DNA of 64,000 nucleotides, taken from Ectobius pallidus (Eukaryota > Arthropoda > Insecta > Blattodea > Ectobiidae). Below the pieces are notes generated by a model that searched no databases, was not told the DNA's origin, and was given only the letters and a program-made list of their open reading frames with translations. The stretch is taken from positions 168,770,559 through 168,834,558 of the forward strand of contig CAXKWD010000002.1 in the NCBI GenBank assembly GCA_964059195.1, given 5' to 3'. The translations under genes and the position numbers were made by a program. Numbering within the stretch: position 1 is the first letter of the stretch; each line of letters begins with the position of its first letter. Shown one piece after another: positions 33,784 through 45,179 of this stretch.

Positions 33784-34014
33784 GTAAGTACATGTAAATT
33801 AGTGAAGTTGAGTGCTCCATAGCAATCTTTTTTGTAATATTTGATTACTTCACTGTGATTCCCGCATATAATAGTGTTAATTATAACCAGTTAGTTGCAA
33901 TGTGTACATAAAAATTATAACAACAAAATTATGACAACTAAATGTTGAAAAGGTTTTCTACTCAGCTCCACTATATTAAGTTACCATTTGCACAGTAAGC
34001 ATTTCATGGAAATT

Positions 34015-35440
34015 CATCTGCATCATTAGTTGTTGTCAACTGCTGAGTTTGTGGAAGACGGGTAGATGTCTCTGCTGACCTTGCCAACTTAGCAATGAGG
34101 TCGTTGTCCTCTCCAATATCAAAACTTACCAAACTGTTTCTGTTTTTTTTTAAATTTTATGTTATTTTTTATTTTTTTAAATAAAGACTTTTCCCAAGCA
34201 GTCAGTTTTATTGGTTTTTGTACAGCTTTCAACATTTTTTTAGGACACACTCTCTAAAACAGCTGCTTGTCGGACTGTTAACACACCGAGAAGTAGCACT
34301 TTATCAGCCTACCCCACTAAAGTTGCTATTAACCTTTAATAAACTCTTCTTTCAACTAGTTCCAACTCTATGGTCTCTTCCAGTGAAGTTGATTTAGGTT
34401 AATATTATCAAGCAGGATCGTAAACCCTGTTATTTGGACATTCTGCATTGAAGAAATAATTTTATAATAATAGTATTTCATTTTGAAATTGATTGGAAGT
34501 GGATTCGAACAAGCCAAGTCTGAATTGGTACACCATAGCTCAAGATCACAATTGACAGTTGAAAAGAGCAAGTTCAGACATGCCTCTTATATTAAATGTT
34601 TCTTTTAACAAGGGATAATAAGTTTTGTTGCAGAAAATGTGATAAAAAATAAGGTATAATTTCAATTTAAGTAAATAAATTTAAATTAGTTTATCAAAGT
34701 TATTTTATTGATGTTTTTAAAAGTATTTTTACAAAAAATAAATAAATCCATAGCAAGCCCAGTTTATAAACATGCACTATTGGTATAAGCACCATATCTA
34801 TTTGCTTTCATTATGCAGAATCATTGAACATGAGTGAAAAACTGAGCTCATAAGTAGTGAAATTAGAGAACTATTACTAAAACTTATTGTATGCACTATG
34901 TATGCAAAAACTTTAGTGGACTCATCCCATATTTCATACTCGACTCCGCCTCTTTCAAAATATTAGATTCGTCTGCTAAAGCCTTGCTTTGCATACATGA
35001 AACATAAATAGCTATTATCTTATCTTCCAATTCATTCTGTTTGTATTTCATGTTACTTAAATGTTCCTTGTGTCATAAATTTAAATTTATTTTTGTTTTC
35101 CCAATATACAATTTTTCATAGCCTTTGCATTTCAATTCACAGATCCCTAAGTTTTTGTTGGGGAGGGGGATTTTGTCCATGTTATATTATGATTTCAGTA
35201 AGTTGTTGTTGTTGTTGTTGTTGGTTTTTTTTGTTTTTTCTCTTCTTTCTGCATTTGTTAATAGGGGACAAACGGATGTCAAGTTCTTTCAAGATTTTGT
35301 TAAATTTGTAGTGGGGTTGAGAGTGAAATGTGAACTTCTTGAATACCGTTCCATCTTTGATGTTGCTTCAAGAAGTGGCGGTTATTTGGGTGAAGCTCGT
35401 GAAGTGCCACTTCACCTGTTATTAAATTACTTTTTATTTT
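34015..35440 (-). pseudogene. Penelope-like element fragment with GIY-YIG domain
   Basis: Minus-strand frames give, in order, FKKFTFHSQPHYKFNKILKE (about 35320), ICELKCKGYEKLYIGKTKIN (GIY-YIG nuclease start, about 35100) and HKEHLSNMKYKQNE (about 35030). After a gap comes a VWEK-like tail, KLTAWEKS...LVSFDIGEDN (about 34200-34080). This is the linker, nuclease and tail order of a Penelope-like protein, broken by stops and inserted simple sequence such as (GTT)n near 35205-35222. The nuclease normally nicks the target for reverse transcription. Dead copy. Confidence 0.7.
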
Positions 35441-36726
35441 AATATTTTGCTTGTCCGTCTGGCTCTTGCTGCTGGAGCCTGGAGGGTGTCTGACGCATGA
35501 GAGGTATGGTGAATGAAGTTCAGAGCATGATGCTCCTGTCTTCTGTCTGGTAAAGTAGATGCAAGGATTGTTTGATTGCCATGGCAACAAAGATGGAGTC
35601 ATGCTTATACGAGACCTGTTTTGAGGGTGGAGTGCATCTTTCCCAACCATGTGGGCTGCTTGAGCTTCAACCACTCATTTCAACCCTCTATAGCCTCTTA
35701 GTTGTTCAGTAACATTTGTGAAAGAAAAATAACGGTACTTGGGTTGTAAGCCTCCTTACCTCTTTTTCATTCAATCATTCTTCACTTCAGTACTGGTATG
35801 TGAATGGTCAGGTCAGGTCGGATTGTGCATTGCTGTTAAAACGAAGTCAGTTTATTTAATGATAGTTTTCATTTCAATATCCAATAGGGTCCACCCTAGT
35901 TATTGTTGTATTAGATTAAATAGTGATAGCAATGGACGTGATGGGGTTTGATTCCTTTAGGTATCTTTTGAAGAATAAATCCTTTAAACGGTATAGTATG
36001 TTGTTTACTATAGACACCATTTTTGCGCTGGACCAAAGATGTTAAGAGATATCAGGGAAACCAACAGCTGATCTTGACATATGTGCTACGAATGGCATTT
36101 TTATTTTTTAAGAGCGTCACTGACAATTCAAGTTGCAAGCTGCTACTGTCTTCAAGTGAAACTTTCTTTTATTATTTTTTATTTTTCAAACTTCTTGATT
36201 TTCTTGACTAGATCTGAGATAAAACAATTTTTGTGGGCTGTGATTATGATCTGTTGGTATTCTGTTTTGTATTCAAAACTGTTCATAGGTATGTGAACTA
36301 ACCTTGAAGTGAGGCTATTTGAAACAGCATGTTCGTGTGATCTTGGATTGTACTCATAGTGTTCTGTAAAACACATACTGTGTAAGTGATAACTTATTAC
36401 AGTGGAGTTGAGTAGTAAAACTTTTGAACATTAGTATTTCATTACTTCATTGTGGTTCCCACAAATTAGTATTTGTGCATTATGACAAAAGTAGTGTTCT
36501 TCTTTTAGCTTTTTAACTCAGAATGTTTGGACCTTTTAGCTTATGCTTTAAGGGAGAAGGTAACAAAGTAAATAGTTAGATGTAATGTATACAAAGAAAG
36601 AAAGACGACGAAAATAATATTCTTCTTTTCATTGTTTGACCTTTGTATGTTTAAGGGAGCAGCACAGTTTGAATAATAGTGAAGAATCAAAATCAGAATA
36701 TATTTATTATATGTTCAGGTACTCAC
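35441..36726. other. Unassigned intronic DNA
   Basis: It lies on the 3' side of the ANKFY1-like exon (minus strand). A 124-codon antisense frame (35300-35674) has no recognisable motif and partly overlaps the Penelope-like fragment. ATTACTTCATTGTGGTTCCC at about 36445 resembles sequence next to the hairpin at 33845, suggesting another Penelope-like edge. Confidence 0.4.
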
Positions 36727-36876
36727 CTCTGCATTGTTCTCCACCAGGTAAAGGAACACAACATCCTCTCTCTGCAATCTCACAGCTGCATGCAACGGGA
36801 ATCCTGTTTTTGATTTGAACATCTTGAACAACAGCGGGGCAGACATATGTGCAAAATCCTCACTTGTGAAATCATC
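36727..36876 (-). CDS. ANKFY1: ANKFY1 (Rabankyrin-5)-like, internal exon: BTB-to-ankyrin region
   Basis: A 50-codon exon has a TTTATAG acceptor and a GTGAGT donor, both phase 0. It reads DDFTSEDFAHMSAPLLFKMF, then KTGFPLHAAVRLQREDVVFL and YLVENNAE. This order matches the stretch of ANKFY1 between the BTB domain and the first ankyrin repeats. ANKFY1 is a Rab5 effector with BTB, ankyrin and FYVE parts that acts on early endosomes and in macropinocytosis. The upstream neighbour is the exon at 62063-62186, which ends in phase 0 with ISAHW, so the joint is seamless. I found no later exon by eye down to position 1, so the next intron is long or the exon lies outside the window. Orthology rests on my recall of the family. 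Confidence 0.85.
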
Positions 36877-36883
36877 CTATAAA

Positions 36884-37404
36884 CAAAAAGTGAATTAATT
36901 TTTAAATATGTATACAAATTTTAGTGAACAGCTGACAGAAAAAATATAATTGTGTAATTACACAAATGGCCCAAGTTCAAAAGTTACCCACTTGACAAAA
37001 TGAATGGCCACTTAGCACAGGACAATCCCTTAGGTATATAATAATTTGCTAGTACTTTATTTGCTCTCGTTCATGCCACTAATTCTCTATGATGAATGAA
37101 ATGTATATTTACTATTTAATGATGGTACTCTTACTAGATTGCATTTCATGTTTAAAGGCCCTGTCCAGTTCCAAAACATCTATTCATAGTATTCATTACT
37201 AAGAAAGGCCTCACTGAGAATAACAACACAAAAAACACGTTTTTGAACAATGTCTGGAATAATGTATATAACCTGCTGATACCAGCATGTATTGTAAATA
37301 ATGATGTCATAGCCCCAAAAGACAGTTACATGCACGGCTCATATTGCTGAGCAAATGAACTCTTACATTACGTTAGGTCACTCATTTATTTGTTAGTGTT
37401 TATT
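36884..37404. other. Intronic DNA, nothing recognised
   Basis: AT-rich; no repeat termini or coding frame. Confidence 0.5.
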
Positions 37405-37720
37405 TCAACAGGTGGTACACCGTAGCTTAGTGGCTGAAGCACGGCGCTGCACTACAAACCGGAAGGTTTGTGGGTTCGATTCCTCATGAGGTCATTGGAG
37501 TTTTTCAATTGGCCTAATTCTTCTAGTGCCACTATGGCCCTGGGGTCAACTCAGCCTCTAACAGAAATGAGTACCAGGAGCAATCCTGGGGTAAGTTGGC
37601 CAGTGCATCAGGCTTACCACCTTCACATGCCGAATGTCTAAAATCTGGGAGCCTCAACCTCCTGGAAACCTAAGGGCCTCCAAGGCCTGTAATAGGGAAC
37701 AGATTTATTTCAACAACATG
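37405..37720 (+). mobile_element. tRNA-derived SINE
   Basis: Box A TAGCTTAGTGG (37423-37433) and box B GGTTCGATTCC (37473-37483) are exact RNA polymerase III promoter motifs at tRNA spacing. They lie in a tRNA-like head that does not fold as a complete tRNA. A body of about 220 bp follows (CTATGGCCCTGGGGTCAACT, then GGGCCTCCAAGGCCTGTAAT). It sits in the ANKFY1-like intron, in antisense. Confidence 0.8.
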
Positions 37721-37984
37721 ACTGGAATTAAATTTTATCAGTTTGAACCACATAGGGACCCAAATTTGTAGACAGTACACATACATTTAAAACAGAATTA
37801 CCAGTACAGGATCCTCTGTTACAGTTGAATGTTTTATTTTGCACTATTTGTGCCAGTATGGTACTTTATGAGACTGTATGGTGGACAGGAAATGTCCAGG
37901 GTCCCTAGATCTAACAGTAGGTACAACTATTATTTATGGGGGAACTTGAAATATAAAGTGTATAGATCAAACCCCCATTTGGAA

Positions 37985-38119
37985 TAACTTCAAGACAACA
38001 TCAGAAGAGAAATAAACTCTATCTCGGAAGCTGAACTTATGCGATGGAAAGAAAATTTCCTAAAAAGGTGCCAGTGTTGTGTGGATGCAAGAGGAGGACA
38101 TTTCCAGCAGCTCTTGTGA
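37985..38119 (+). pseudogene. Tc1/mariner-type transposase C-terminal fragment
   Basis: The frame reads LQDNIRREINSISEAELMRW and then RCQCCVDARGGHFQQLL before a stop. The pattern LxxxIxxxIxxIxxxxLxxxxxxxxxRxxxCxxxxGxHFxxL closes many mariner-like transposases in arthropods. The rest of the gene is absent. Confidence 0.6.
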
Positions 38120-38126
38120 TGAGGTA

Positions 38127-38222
38127 CTCCTCCTCCTCCTCCTCCTCCTCCTCATCATCATCATCGTCGTCGTCGTCATCATCATCATCATCATCTTCAT
38201 CTTCTTCTTCTTCTTCACTGAG
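38127..38222. repeat. Compound trinucleotide array
   Basis: (TCC)n, (TCA)n, (TCG)n, (TCA)n and (TCT)n follow one another. In one frame this gives a long poly-Ser reading, which is not a gene. It lies at the 3' end of the minus-strand LINE at 38240-40410. Confidence 0.9.
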
Positions 38223-38239
38223 TCACAGCTATTGCTGGA

Positions 38240-40410
38240 TTTTTGAGTGGACAGTCCCACGAGACAAGTCCATTCAAATTCTATTGCGATGACAGGAATG
38301 CTCTGGTCAGGTTACAGATGCTAAGGATGACGAACTTTTGCAGTTTTATGTATATGGAAGGTGAAAGTCCTATCATTTCCAGGCTGCTCCTGAGCTTCTT
38401 AGGGATCAGTCCGGTTGCAGAGATGATGATAGGTATCACGTATACTTCTTTTTGCCTCCACATTGTCTTTATTTCTTCAGCTAGACTAGTGTATTTGCTG
38501 ATTTTTTCGTCCCAAGTTGTCTGTAGGTTGTGAGAGTTAGGGATGGCAACATCTATGAGATATGTAATGGATGTGGAATGGGCAGTTAGAACAATATCCG
38601 GCTTGTTGCAATTTATTGGTTTGTCAGTTATTATACTTCTATTCCAGTATAGTTGATATAATGAGTTTTCCAGGACTGCCAAGGGCTCATATTTGTAGTA
38701 TGGCGTTTTATCATCATTTAGTTGGTATTTAAGAGCAATGGACTTGTGTAGAATTTTGGCTACTTGGTCATGGCGATGGAGGTAACTAGTTGGTGCCAGT
38801 ATCCTACAACCAGATATTACATGCTGAATCGTTTCCCTTGATTCTTTGCATTTTCTGTAGATAACTTCAATATTTTGCTCCTTCAGTATGACTTTCTTGT
38901 AATTGTTAGTTGTTATAACCTGGTCTTGAATCGCCAGCATGAAACCTTCAGTTTCCACAAACAGATCTGCCTGAACCAGCCACTTGTTCGACGCTTCCCT
39001 ATCGACAAAATCATGGTTGAGTTCGGCAGGGTGCCGGGCATGGAGTGATTTGCTGAGCCATTTAGTCACTAGCTGATTGAGGTATTCTTGCTCTGATGGG
39101 ATGAGAACATTGTCTCTGTTATGTAGACTGAGTGGGCTGTAATCGTAATCTGCTAAGCAAACAGCTATATGCAATGGTGCAGACCTTGTGAAGAAAGAGT
39201 CTCTCAGGTTTGCTATCTGTTTCGCATGTGGTGTTCTGGTGTATGTCAATAAGCCCTCGTCCGCCAGAACTTCCCGGGATACAAATTCTCTCGATAGCAG
39301 CTTTGGGGTGATGCACCCGGTGCTTGGTTAAGATAACCCTTGTTTTAACAGCTATTGCATCATGATCACTTATAGTCCATTTGACAGTGCCAAATGTAAA
39401 TGTGAGGGCAGGTATGGCATAGGTATTTATTGCTTAAAACATGTTTTTTCCGTTCAGCTTTGTTTTCAGGATTTCTGATAGCCTTGTATAGTACTCAGTC
39501 ATAATTTTTGCCTTAATTTCATTGTGGCAAAAAAGTTTTGCTTGCATGAGTCCTAGGTATCTGTAGGTATCTGTTTCACTCATCGCTTCTATATGGCTGC
39601 ATCCCTCCAAGTCAAACCCAGTTGTAAGTGTCTTACCTTTTTCCACCTTAAGAGTATTACACTTATCAAGACCAAAAGTCATTTTAATATCATTGGAAAA
39701 AGTTTCCATTGTTCTAAGGAGCTGCTGCAACTGCTCTGTCGAGGCATACAATTTGATATCATCCATGTACAACAGATGACTAAGTAGATGTTGGACTATA
39801 GTTGCATATTTTATCTTGAATCCATATCCTGTTGAGTTTAGTAACGTTGAGAGTGGATTGAGTGCCATACCAAACCATAGAGGGCTTAGACTGTCTCCGT
39901 GGAAAATGCCTCTCCTTACAGGAATAGGATTTGTAAGCAAGCTAGTTCCATTACAATTGACTTGGAGTACTGTTTTCCATGAGGACATAAGAGAGTGTAA
40001 AAGTCCTATGATTTGCAGATCTATTTTATAGATTTCCAAGACTTGCATTAGCCAAGAATGGGGCATAAATCAAAAGCCTTTTTGTAATCGACAAAAGCTG
40101 TATATATATTTCTACCCTTTGCGTCTGCTTGTTCTAATACTACAGAATCGATTATTGGTTGTTCTTTACAGCCTTGCGATCCCTTAATACATTCCTTCTG
40201 TTCCTCTGCTAGTACATCATACTCCGCTAAATGGTTGTATATTGCGATAGCTAGACAAGATGTCAATAACTTATACATTGTGCAAAGGCAAGCGATAGGC
40301 TTGTAATTAGCAGGATTATTAATTTGACCTCCCTTAGGCAGCAGATATGTGATCCCCTGTGTGAGAAACCTAGGTATAGTATCGGGGTTTTGAAGGAACC
40401 TGTTGAAGAA
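38240..40410 (-). pseudogene. R4/Dong-like LINE: RT plus restriction-like endonuclease, 5'-truncated
   Basis: Minus-strand frames run from PRFLTQGITYLLPKGG (about 40370) and YKPIACLCTMYKLLTS through YTAFVDYKKAFD (motif A). They continue with GIFHGDSLSPLWFGMALNPL and LLYMDDIKLYA (motif C, YMDD, about 39770). A 322-codon frame (39249-38281) then carries a CxxC/HxxxxC-like knuckle (CKESRETIQHVISGC, first Cys lost). Next is the PDIVL...YLIDVAIP nuclease core with EKISKY, and VIPIIISATGLIPKKL. At least two frame breaks occur (near 40050-40066 and 39250-39434). R4/Dong elements favour specific or simple-repeat targets, and this copy lies between triplet arrays. Confidence 0.8.
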
Positions 40411-40470
40411 GAGGAATAAGAAGAAGAATATGATGATCGTGATGATGATGATGATGATTATTACTTCCTT
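40411..40470. repeat. Triplet-rich array (GAA/GAT)n
   Basis: (GAA)-rich then (GATGAT)n sequence borders the truncated 5' end of the R4/Dong-like LINE and the start of the next LINE fragment. Confidence 0.8.
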
Positions 40471-41118
40471 ATGTTATTCTAAGAGGATGGTGGTGTGACA
40501 TAGTTATGAATGTCTATGCACCAACAGAGGATAAAGACGATCATGACAAGGACAGTTTTTATGAGGAAATAGAGCGAACATTTGAACAGTTTCCGGCATA
40601 TCACATGAAAACTGTACTAGGAAATTTCAATGTGAAAGTAGGGAGAATACTTTCAAGAACTCAATTGGGAATGAATGTCTCCACTTGCAGAACGACGACA
40701 ATGGGCTGAATTTTGACACCGCTAGAAATTTAATCGTGAGAGTACAAAATTCCCACATCATGATATTCAAAAATACACATGGACTTCACTAGATGGAAAG
40801 ACTCATAATAAAATCAACCATGGAGGCAGATCAAGGAGGCAGTCTAGAATAATTTATGTTTGAACTTTTAGGGGTGCTGACTGAGGTTTGGATCATTATC
40901 TGCTAGTTGTGGTTGTTCGGGAGAAACTTGCATTAAACAATGAAACTAGACAAAATATTGATACAGAGAGATTCAATCTGAAAAAGTTAGATGCAGATGC
41001 TTATCAAGTCGAGATTTCAAATAGATTTGCAGTTCTGGAAAACATTGCAGAACCAGAAGCTAGGGATGATATGAATATTGATAAAACCTGGGAAAGCATT
41101 AAAGACAATATTGAAATA
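40471..41118 (+). pseudogene. LINE APE-endonuclease fragment, part 1 (craniofacial development protein 2-like repeat)
   Basis: Frames read NVYAPTEDKDDHDKDSFYEE, then VLGNFNVKVGR (GDFN with Asp changed to Asn) near 40620, then DHYLLVVVVREKLALN near 40890 (SDHxxV region) and RFNLKKL. This is the endonuclease half of an RTE-like LINE, often annotated in insects as craniofacial development protein 2. It is interrupted at 41119 by the pogo-type element and resumes at 44734. Confidence 0.7.
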
Positions 41119-41466
41119 CAGTGAAATCTCGATACAACGATTTCACAGGGACCAGAAAAAAATATTGTTGTAGAGGGAGATATTGTTATATTGAGAATTT
41201 ACAAAAAAATGTTCAAATTTTGGTAGTATATAGGAAACAATTTCAATAATTGAAATTCTTTAAGTATTTAGAGAAATAACAAATTTTAACACAAGAACTG
41301 CTATACTGTACTGTATTCACTCACCCTTAAATTATTACACTATGAGCAAACACATTTTACATTGCATTATAGCACAGCACCATGAACAGGATGACTCATC
41401 ATTTTTGCCCGTTTGTAAAAGTCAGAAATGAGTCTGTTTAGCTTTTTTATGGACAGGGATACACAC

Positions 41467-44112
41467 CAGTGGCGTATTCTCCATGAATGCAATGAATGCA
41501 CTGCATGCGTTGTAGAATAAAGAAATTACTAACAGTCATCAATAATATAAAAATAGCACCATTTAAATGGCAGAGGAATAAACAATAACGCATGAACTAA
41601 TATAGAAAACCATTAATTCTGTTCCAAGAAGTGTTTTCTATGCCGAATAACAGATGGCGTCGGCACGCGTGTTTCTGTGCAAGCTTGTTCGTGATGGCTT
41701 ATTAGTTCTCCTAAATGCCTAGGCGAGGTGCTGAGGTATTCTCACCACTTATTCTGCTACCCTTGACGTCATAACTCTGACCTCTGAAATAGAAGCCAAT
41801 GCATGCACCACGTGTCATTGCATTGAAGGTGCGAAGATTCTTTGTTGAGTGTATTTCAGTGAATTTTGCCACTGAATATTCAAAGCATGGGTGATTCTGA
41901 AAGTGATATTATATTAAGTGTATTTAATAAACCTTTTCATTCACGTTCAATCAGTGATAAGTTAGAGTTAGTTAAGAAAGGAAGACCTACTCCTGATTTG
42001 AAAAACTTGAAGACCGAGAATAAAGTGAAGAACTTCGTGCGTACCTTTAACTCGGAACTTTATAGAAAGGTAGTTTGGTTATGCGGCTTTGATGCTTTGT
42101 GTAAGCTGTTCTGCTGGCCTTGTTTGTTGCTCGGGAAGGATAAATCTCCTTGGAACAGTAAAGATCGGGGTTATTCGGATCTTAACAATTTGCACACTGC
42201 AATTTCAAGGCACGAGAAATCAGAGTCTCACATCCATGCATGGATATCCTTAGGATTGTTTGGTAAAAGCAGGATTGATTTACTCTTAAGTGAACAAAAC
42301 CGGGCAAGTGTTTTAAAACACAATGAAACTGTGAAACAGAACAGAGAAGTGTTAAAGAGACTGACAGCAGCCACATGCTTTTTAGGGCAACAAGAATTAG
42401 CATTTCGAGGGCATAATGAAAGTTCCGATTCCAACAATGGAGGGAATTATGTAGAGTTAATTCTTTTGTTGGCAGAGTTTGATGACAAGCTGCACTTGTC
42501 TACTGCCACTGTATTTACTGGATTATCTCCTCTGATACAAAATGATTTAATACAGAGTGTTCATGGTGTTATCATAGCAGAGATAAAAAATCAGATTAAA
42601 GCAGCAACATTTGTTGCTATTTTACTAGATGAAACTTCCGACATCACCAACTGTTCACAGCTGTCAACTGTATTCAGATATGTATATAAGGGACAAATCT
42701 TTGAAAGATTTGTAGGATTTAGCGACGTTAGTGCCGATAGATCAGCTGACTCCCTTGCTAAACTTGCAATAGAGCAACTAACACAGTTTGATTGCAAAGG
42801 AAAAGTGGTAGCACAGACCTATGATGGAGCAGCCGTCATGGCGGGACATTTGAATGGAGTACAGGCAAAGGTGAGGGAAGTAATTCCTCAGGCCATATTT
42901 GTACATTGTTACGCCCACAAACTGAATCTGGTGTTATCACAGGCAGTGTCGTGTATAAAATCTTGTAGAGTGTTTTTTGCTAACCTTAGTGGTTTTGTAA
43001 CATTTTTTGGACATTCCTCGAAAAGAACAAACCTATTAGACAGGATAGTAAAGAAGAGATTTCCAAAACTTGCACCAACACGATGGAGTTTCTCAAGTCG
43101 GTTAGTACAGAAGGTTTCATAGAACCGAACTTGAAGAGCTTTATGACCACATTTTGGAAAATCCAGACGATTGGGATACATCCGCCATAAATGAAGCACG
43201 TGGATTTCTAATGATGTTAAGAGATTTTCAATTCAACTTTCTCTTGTGCCTATTTCAAGAAGTATTTTCTATGACAGATGTTACATACAACATTGTGCAG
43301 GCAAAATCTCTCGATATAGTATTTTGCAGTAAAGAAGTGCAAAGTCTGAAAGAAACACTAAAAACCAAAAGAAATAGTGACTTTGAGAAAATATGGGCAA
43401 AGGCTGAAAATGTAGCTGAACCAACGTTAAAAAGAAGAAAAGGAAATGACACAGAGATCTCAGTGCGAGAGGGGTACAAGAGAATGTATTGTGAGATAAT
43501 AGATACAATAGTCATGCAGATAAATGTCACATTTGAGTCTTTGCCTGAATTTAAGTTTATCGAAATCCTTGACACAAAGAAATTCACAACATTTGCAGAT
43601 GTCTTTCCAGAGGAACTGTTCCAAAAAGTAAAGACAATTTATGGAAATTATTTTGACATAGTACGATTGAAGTCTGAATTGAGTCCCATGTTTACGTCAC
43701 AACATCTTCAAACAAAGACGGTACAAGAAATGCAGCGTTTCCTGTACGGAAATGAACTTCACACCGGCCTTCCAGAGCTATATAAATTCTGTGAACTTGT
43801 TCTAACAATACCTACCACATCATCCTCAGTAGAGTAAAACGAATAAAATCCTTTACAAGAAACTCACAAGGACAAAGTCGTTTGTCTGCGCTTTCTATCA
43901 TGTCGATAGAAAAGGATCTGCTGATACAGTTGAAAGCTAAAACTTCATTTATGGATGCAGTTACAGAGGAGTTTTGTAAGAAGAATCGCAGAGCCGAGTT
44001 CCACTACAAATAGCTTTCTGGTGAGTGATCAGTGATATATATACCGGTATATGTACATAATATTTATATTTCATGTTGCATGCCTTGGCAAAATTTTCAG
44101 GATACGCCACTG
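41467..44112 (+). mobile_element. hAT element (ZMYM6-like), 2646 bp, perfect 8-bp target duplication
   Basis: ATACACAC flanks both sides (41459-41466 and 44113-44120). The termini CAGTGGCGTATTCT and (reversed) CAGTGGCGTATCCT form the inverted repeat. It holds one transposase gene with two breaks. It lies inside the pogo-type element, so it is the last of three insertions at this spot. Confidence 0.9.
41887..44013 (+). pseudogene. hAT transposase, ZMYM6/DUF4371-like, two disruptions
   Basis: The ATG at 41887 begins MGDSESDIILSVFN. The TTF-type zinc-binding region is FCWPCLLLGKDKSPWNSKD to HEKSESHIHAW. The catalytic-fold region has ILLDETSDITNCSQL, then AQTYDGAAVMAGHLNGVQ and CYAHKLNLVLSQA. 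A frame break falls at about 43117-43122 (stop TAG after QKVS). The second block (to 43836) ends in the hATC part, LPELYKFCELVLTIPTTSSS and VE then TAA. The RSFSALK-type residues usual after SSVE are missing: a small deletion shifts the frame, after which KRIKSFTRNSQGQSRLSALS runs to the TAG at 44011-44013. It is otherwise well preserved, so inactivation is recent. Confidence 0.85.
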
Positions 44113-44120
44113 ATACACAC

Positions 44121-44550
44121 AATGCCCTTATTGATTCGAGGTTCACTAGATGGCATTCTGGCACCGATGGAACACTCGACAAAAAATTCTGCAGAGCCAC
44201 GCAAGAGGCAATGGCTTCGGGTGTGGTTAAGGTTGGTAGAAGCACACTTTGCTCTACCTCCTCTTCTTCCCCTTCTTCATCTTCCACCTGCTTGTTTTGG
44301 ATTTCCTCAACAATGTTATCTTCCATTAGCTTCGGAAACCAATCACCTCATCATCTACTGTCATGTATTCTACAGCAGGCGGAATGTTTTCACCACACAG
44401 TTCACCATACTTCGAGACAGCAGTAGCCAGAATTTCAATTCCCTCTTCACCATCAGAATTGTTGAATCATTTTCATCCTCAGCACTAGAAAATCCTGCTT
44501 TCCTCCAACAGTTTCTCACAGGAAGTTCATGATTTGCACTTTCACAATCT
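44121..44550 (-). pseudogene. Tigger-type transposase C-terminal remnant
   Basis: The minus strand reads PVRNCWRKAGFSSAEDEN, matching the TIxNCFxKAGF motif of Tigger/jerky-type transposases. After a frame break comes an acidic stretch (EDEEGEEEEVEQ) and then LQNFLSSVPSVPECHLVNLE. The frame runs into the hAT right end at 44112. The last codons reappear beyond the hAT left end (KKAKQTHF near 41440-41420). The DDE catalytic core is missing. Confidence 0.7.
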
Positions 44551-44733
44551 ATTTTTATCGTTGTATCGAGGAAAAGGTATTTTATGGGGATTGTAAATAT
44601 AATCGTAATGGAGAGGTTTATCGTAAAACCGAGGGGAATTTTACATTATTTTAATGTAAAGAAACCTGGGACCAAAACGTTATAAAGAGTTTTATCATTA
44701 TATCGGTAATCACTGTACGGAGATTTCACTGTA

Positions 44734-45130
44734 TATGCAAAATAAAAATTAAGTCTGCTTGAACTGAAACCAAATAAACCACGGTTCGATGATGAATGCA
44801 TGTCCACTACAGCTGACCACAAGGGTCCAGAATACAAAATATATTATACTATAATACATAAAACACAAACAGATATGTAGCATAACAAAAAACTACCAGT
44901 ACACAAATCACATAATTATAACTGTACAAAGGTTTATGTGACATCGTCAGTGAGTCTCTCAAGATCATAAGTGTGAAAAAGCAGGGATCCAAATGATACT
45001 ACTGTCGAAAATCTCAACAATGCTAAACGAGCAACCTCTAGGAACCATTAGAACAGAGAAAAGAAACTATCTCAATGAATTAGAGGAAAACAGTAAAGAC
45101 AAAAATGCAGCAGCAGTAGTAGTAGTATCT
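44734..45130 (+). pseudogene. LINE fragment, part 2
   Basis: Directly after the pogo-type element's TA the reading continues with a decayed KPWFDEEC-like stretch (ACCACGGTTCGATGATGAAT, 44780), and later KRNYLNELEENSKDKN near 45060. The latter is the linker that follows the endonuclease in the same LINE family. A roughly 150-bp unrelated stretch (44840-44985) lies between. Confidence 0.6.
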
Positions 45131-45179
45131 AATGCCCAGACACTTGGATGGTCTCCATTAGTCTTCTCGCTTCCTATTA

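Larger units (their letters stand above)
33263..33837. mobile_element. Penelope-like head-to-head hairpin, arms about 262 bp
   Basis: 33263-33527 is almost exactly the reverse complement of 33573-33837, with a loop of about 45 bp. The plus strand of the right arm and the minus strand of the left arm both encode IDLTIWEKIFIQKNKYNLVN-like sequence followed by FDIPKDNDLIS. This is the tail of a Penelope-like protein, followed by 3' sequence ending AAACGCGTCATGTGTAAG. The arms differ at only a few bases (for example GGGTCCTCTGGG against GGGTCCGCTGGT), so the dimer is recent or conserved by gene conversion. Confidence 0.85.
41119..44731 (-). mobile_element. Pogo/Tigger-like element, interrupted by a hAT
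   Basis: The ends CAGTGAAATCTCGATACA and (reversed) CAGTGAAATCTCCGTACA are flanked by TA on both sides. Subterminal zones match in character (ATATTGTTATATTGAGA near 41191; TATCGTAAAACCGAGG near 44619). Without the hAT the element is about 960 bp, so it is itself internally deleted. Confidence 0.8.

Noticed and set aside
35300..35674. 124-codon minus-strand ORF
   Set aside because: No recognisable domain, and it overlaps a Penelope-like fragment read in another frame.
37423..37490. Possible tRNA gene (perfect boxes A and B)
   Set aside because: The acceptor stem does not pair and a SINE body follows; the same reasoning applies to 62778-62838.
38044..38292. 82-codon ORF with a long poly-Ser run
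   Set aside because: It is the (TCN)n triplet array read in one frame, preceded by a mariner-like transposase tail.
44032..44532. 166- and 117-codon plus-strand ORFs
   Set aside because: They are antisense to the Tigger transposase remnant and cross the hAT border and its target duplication.
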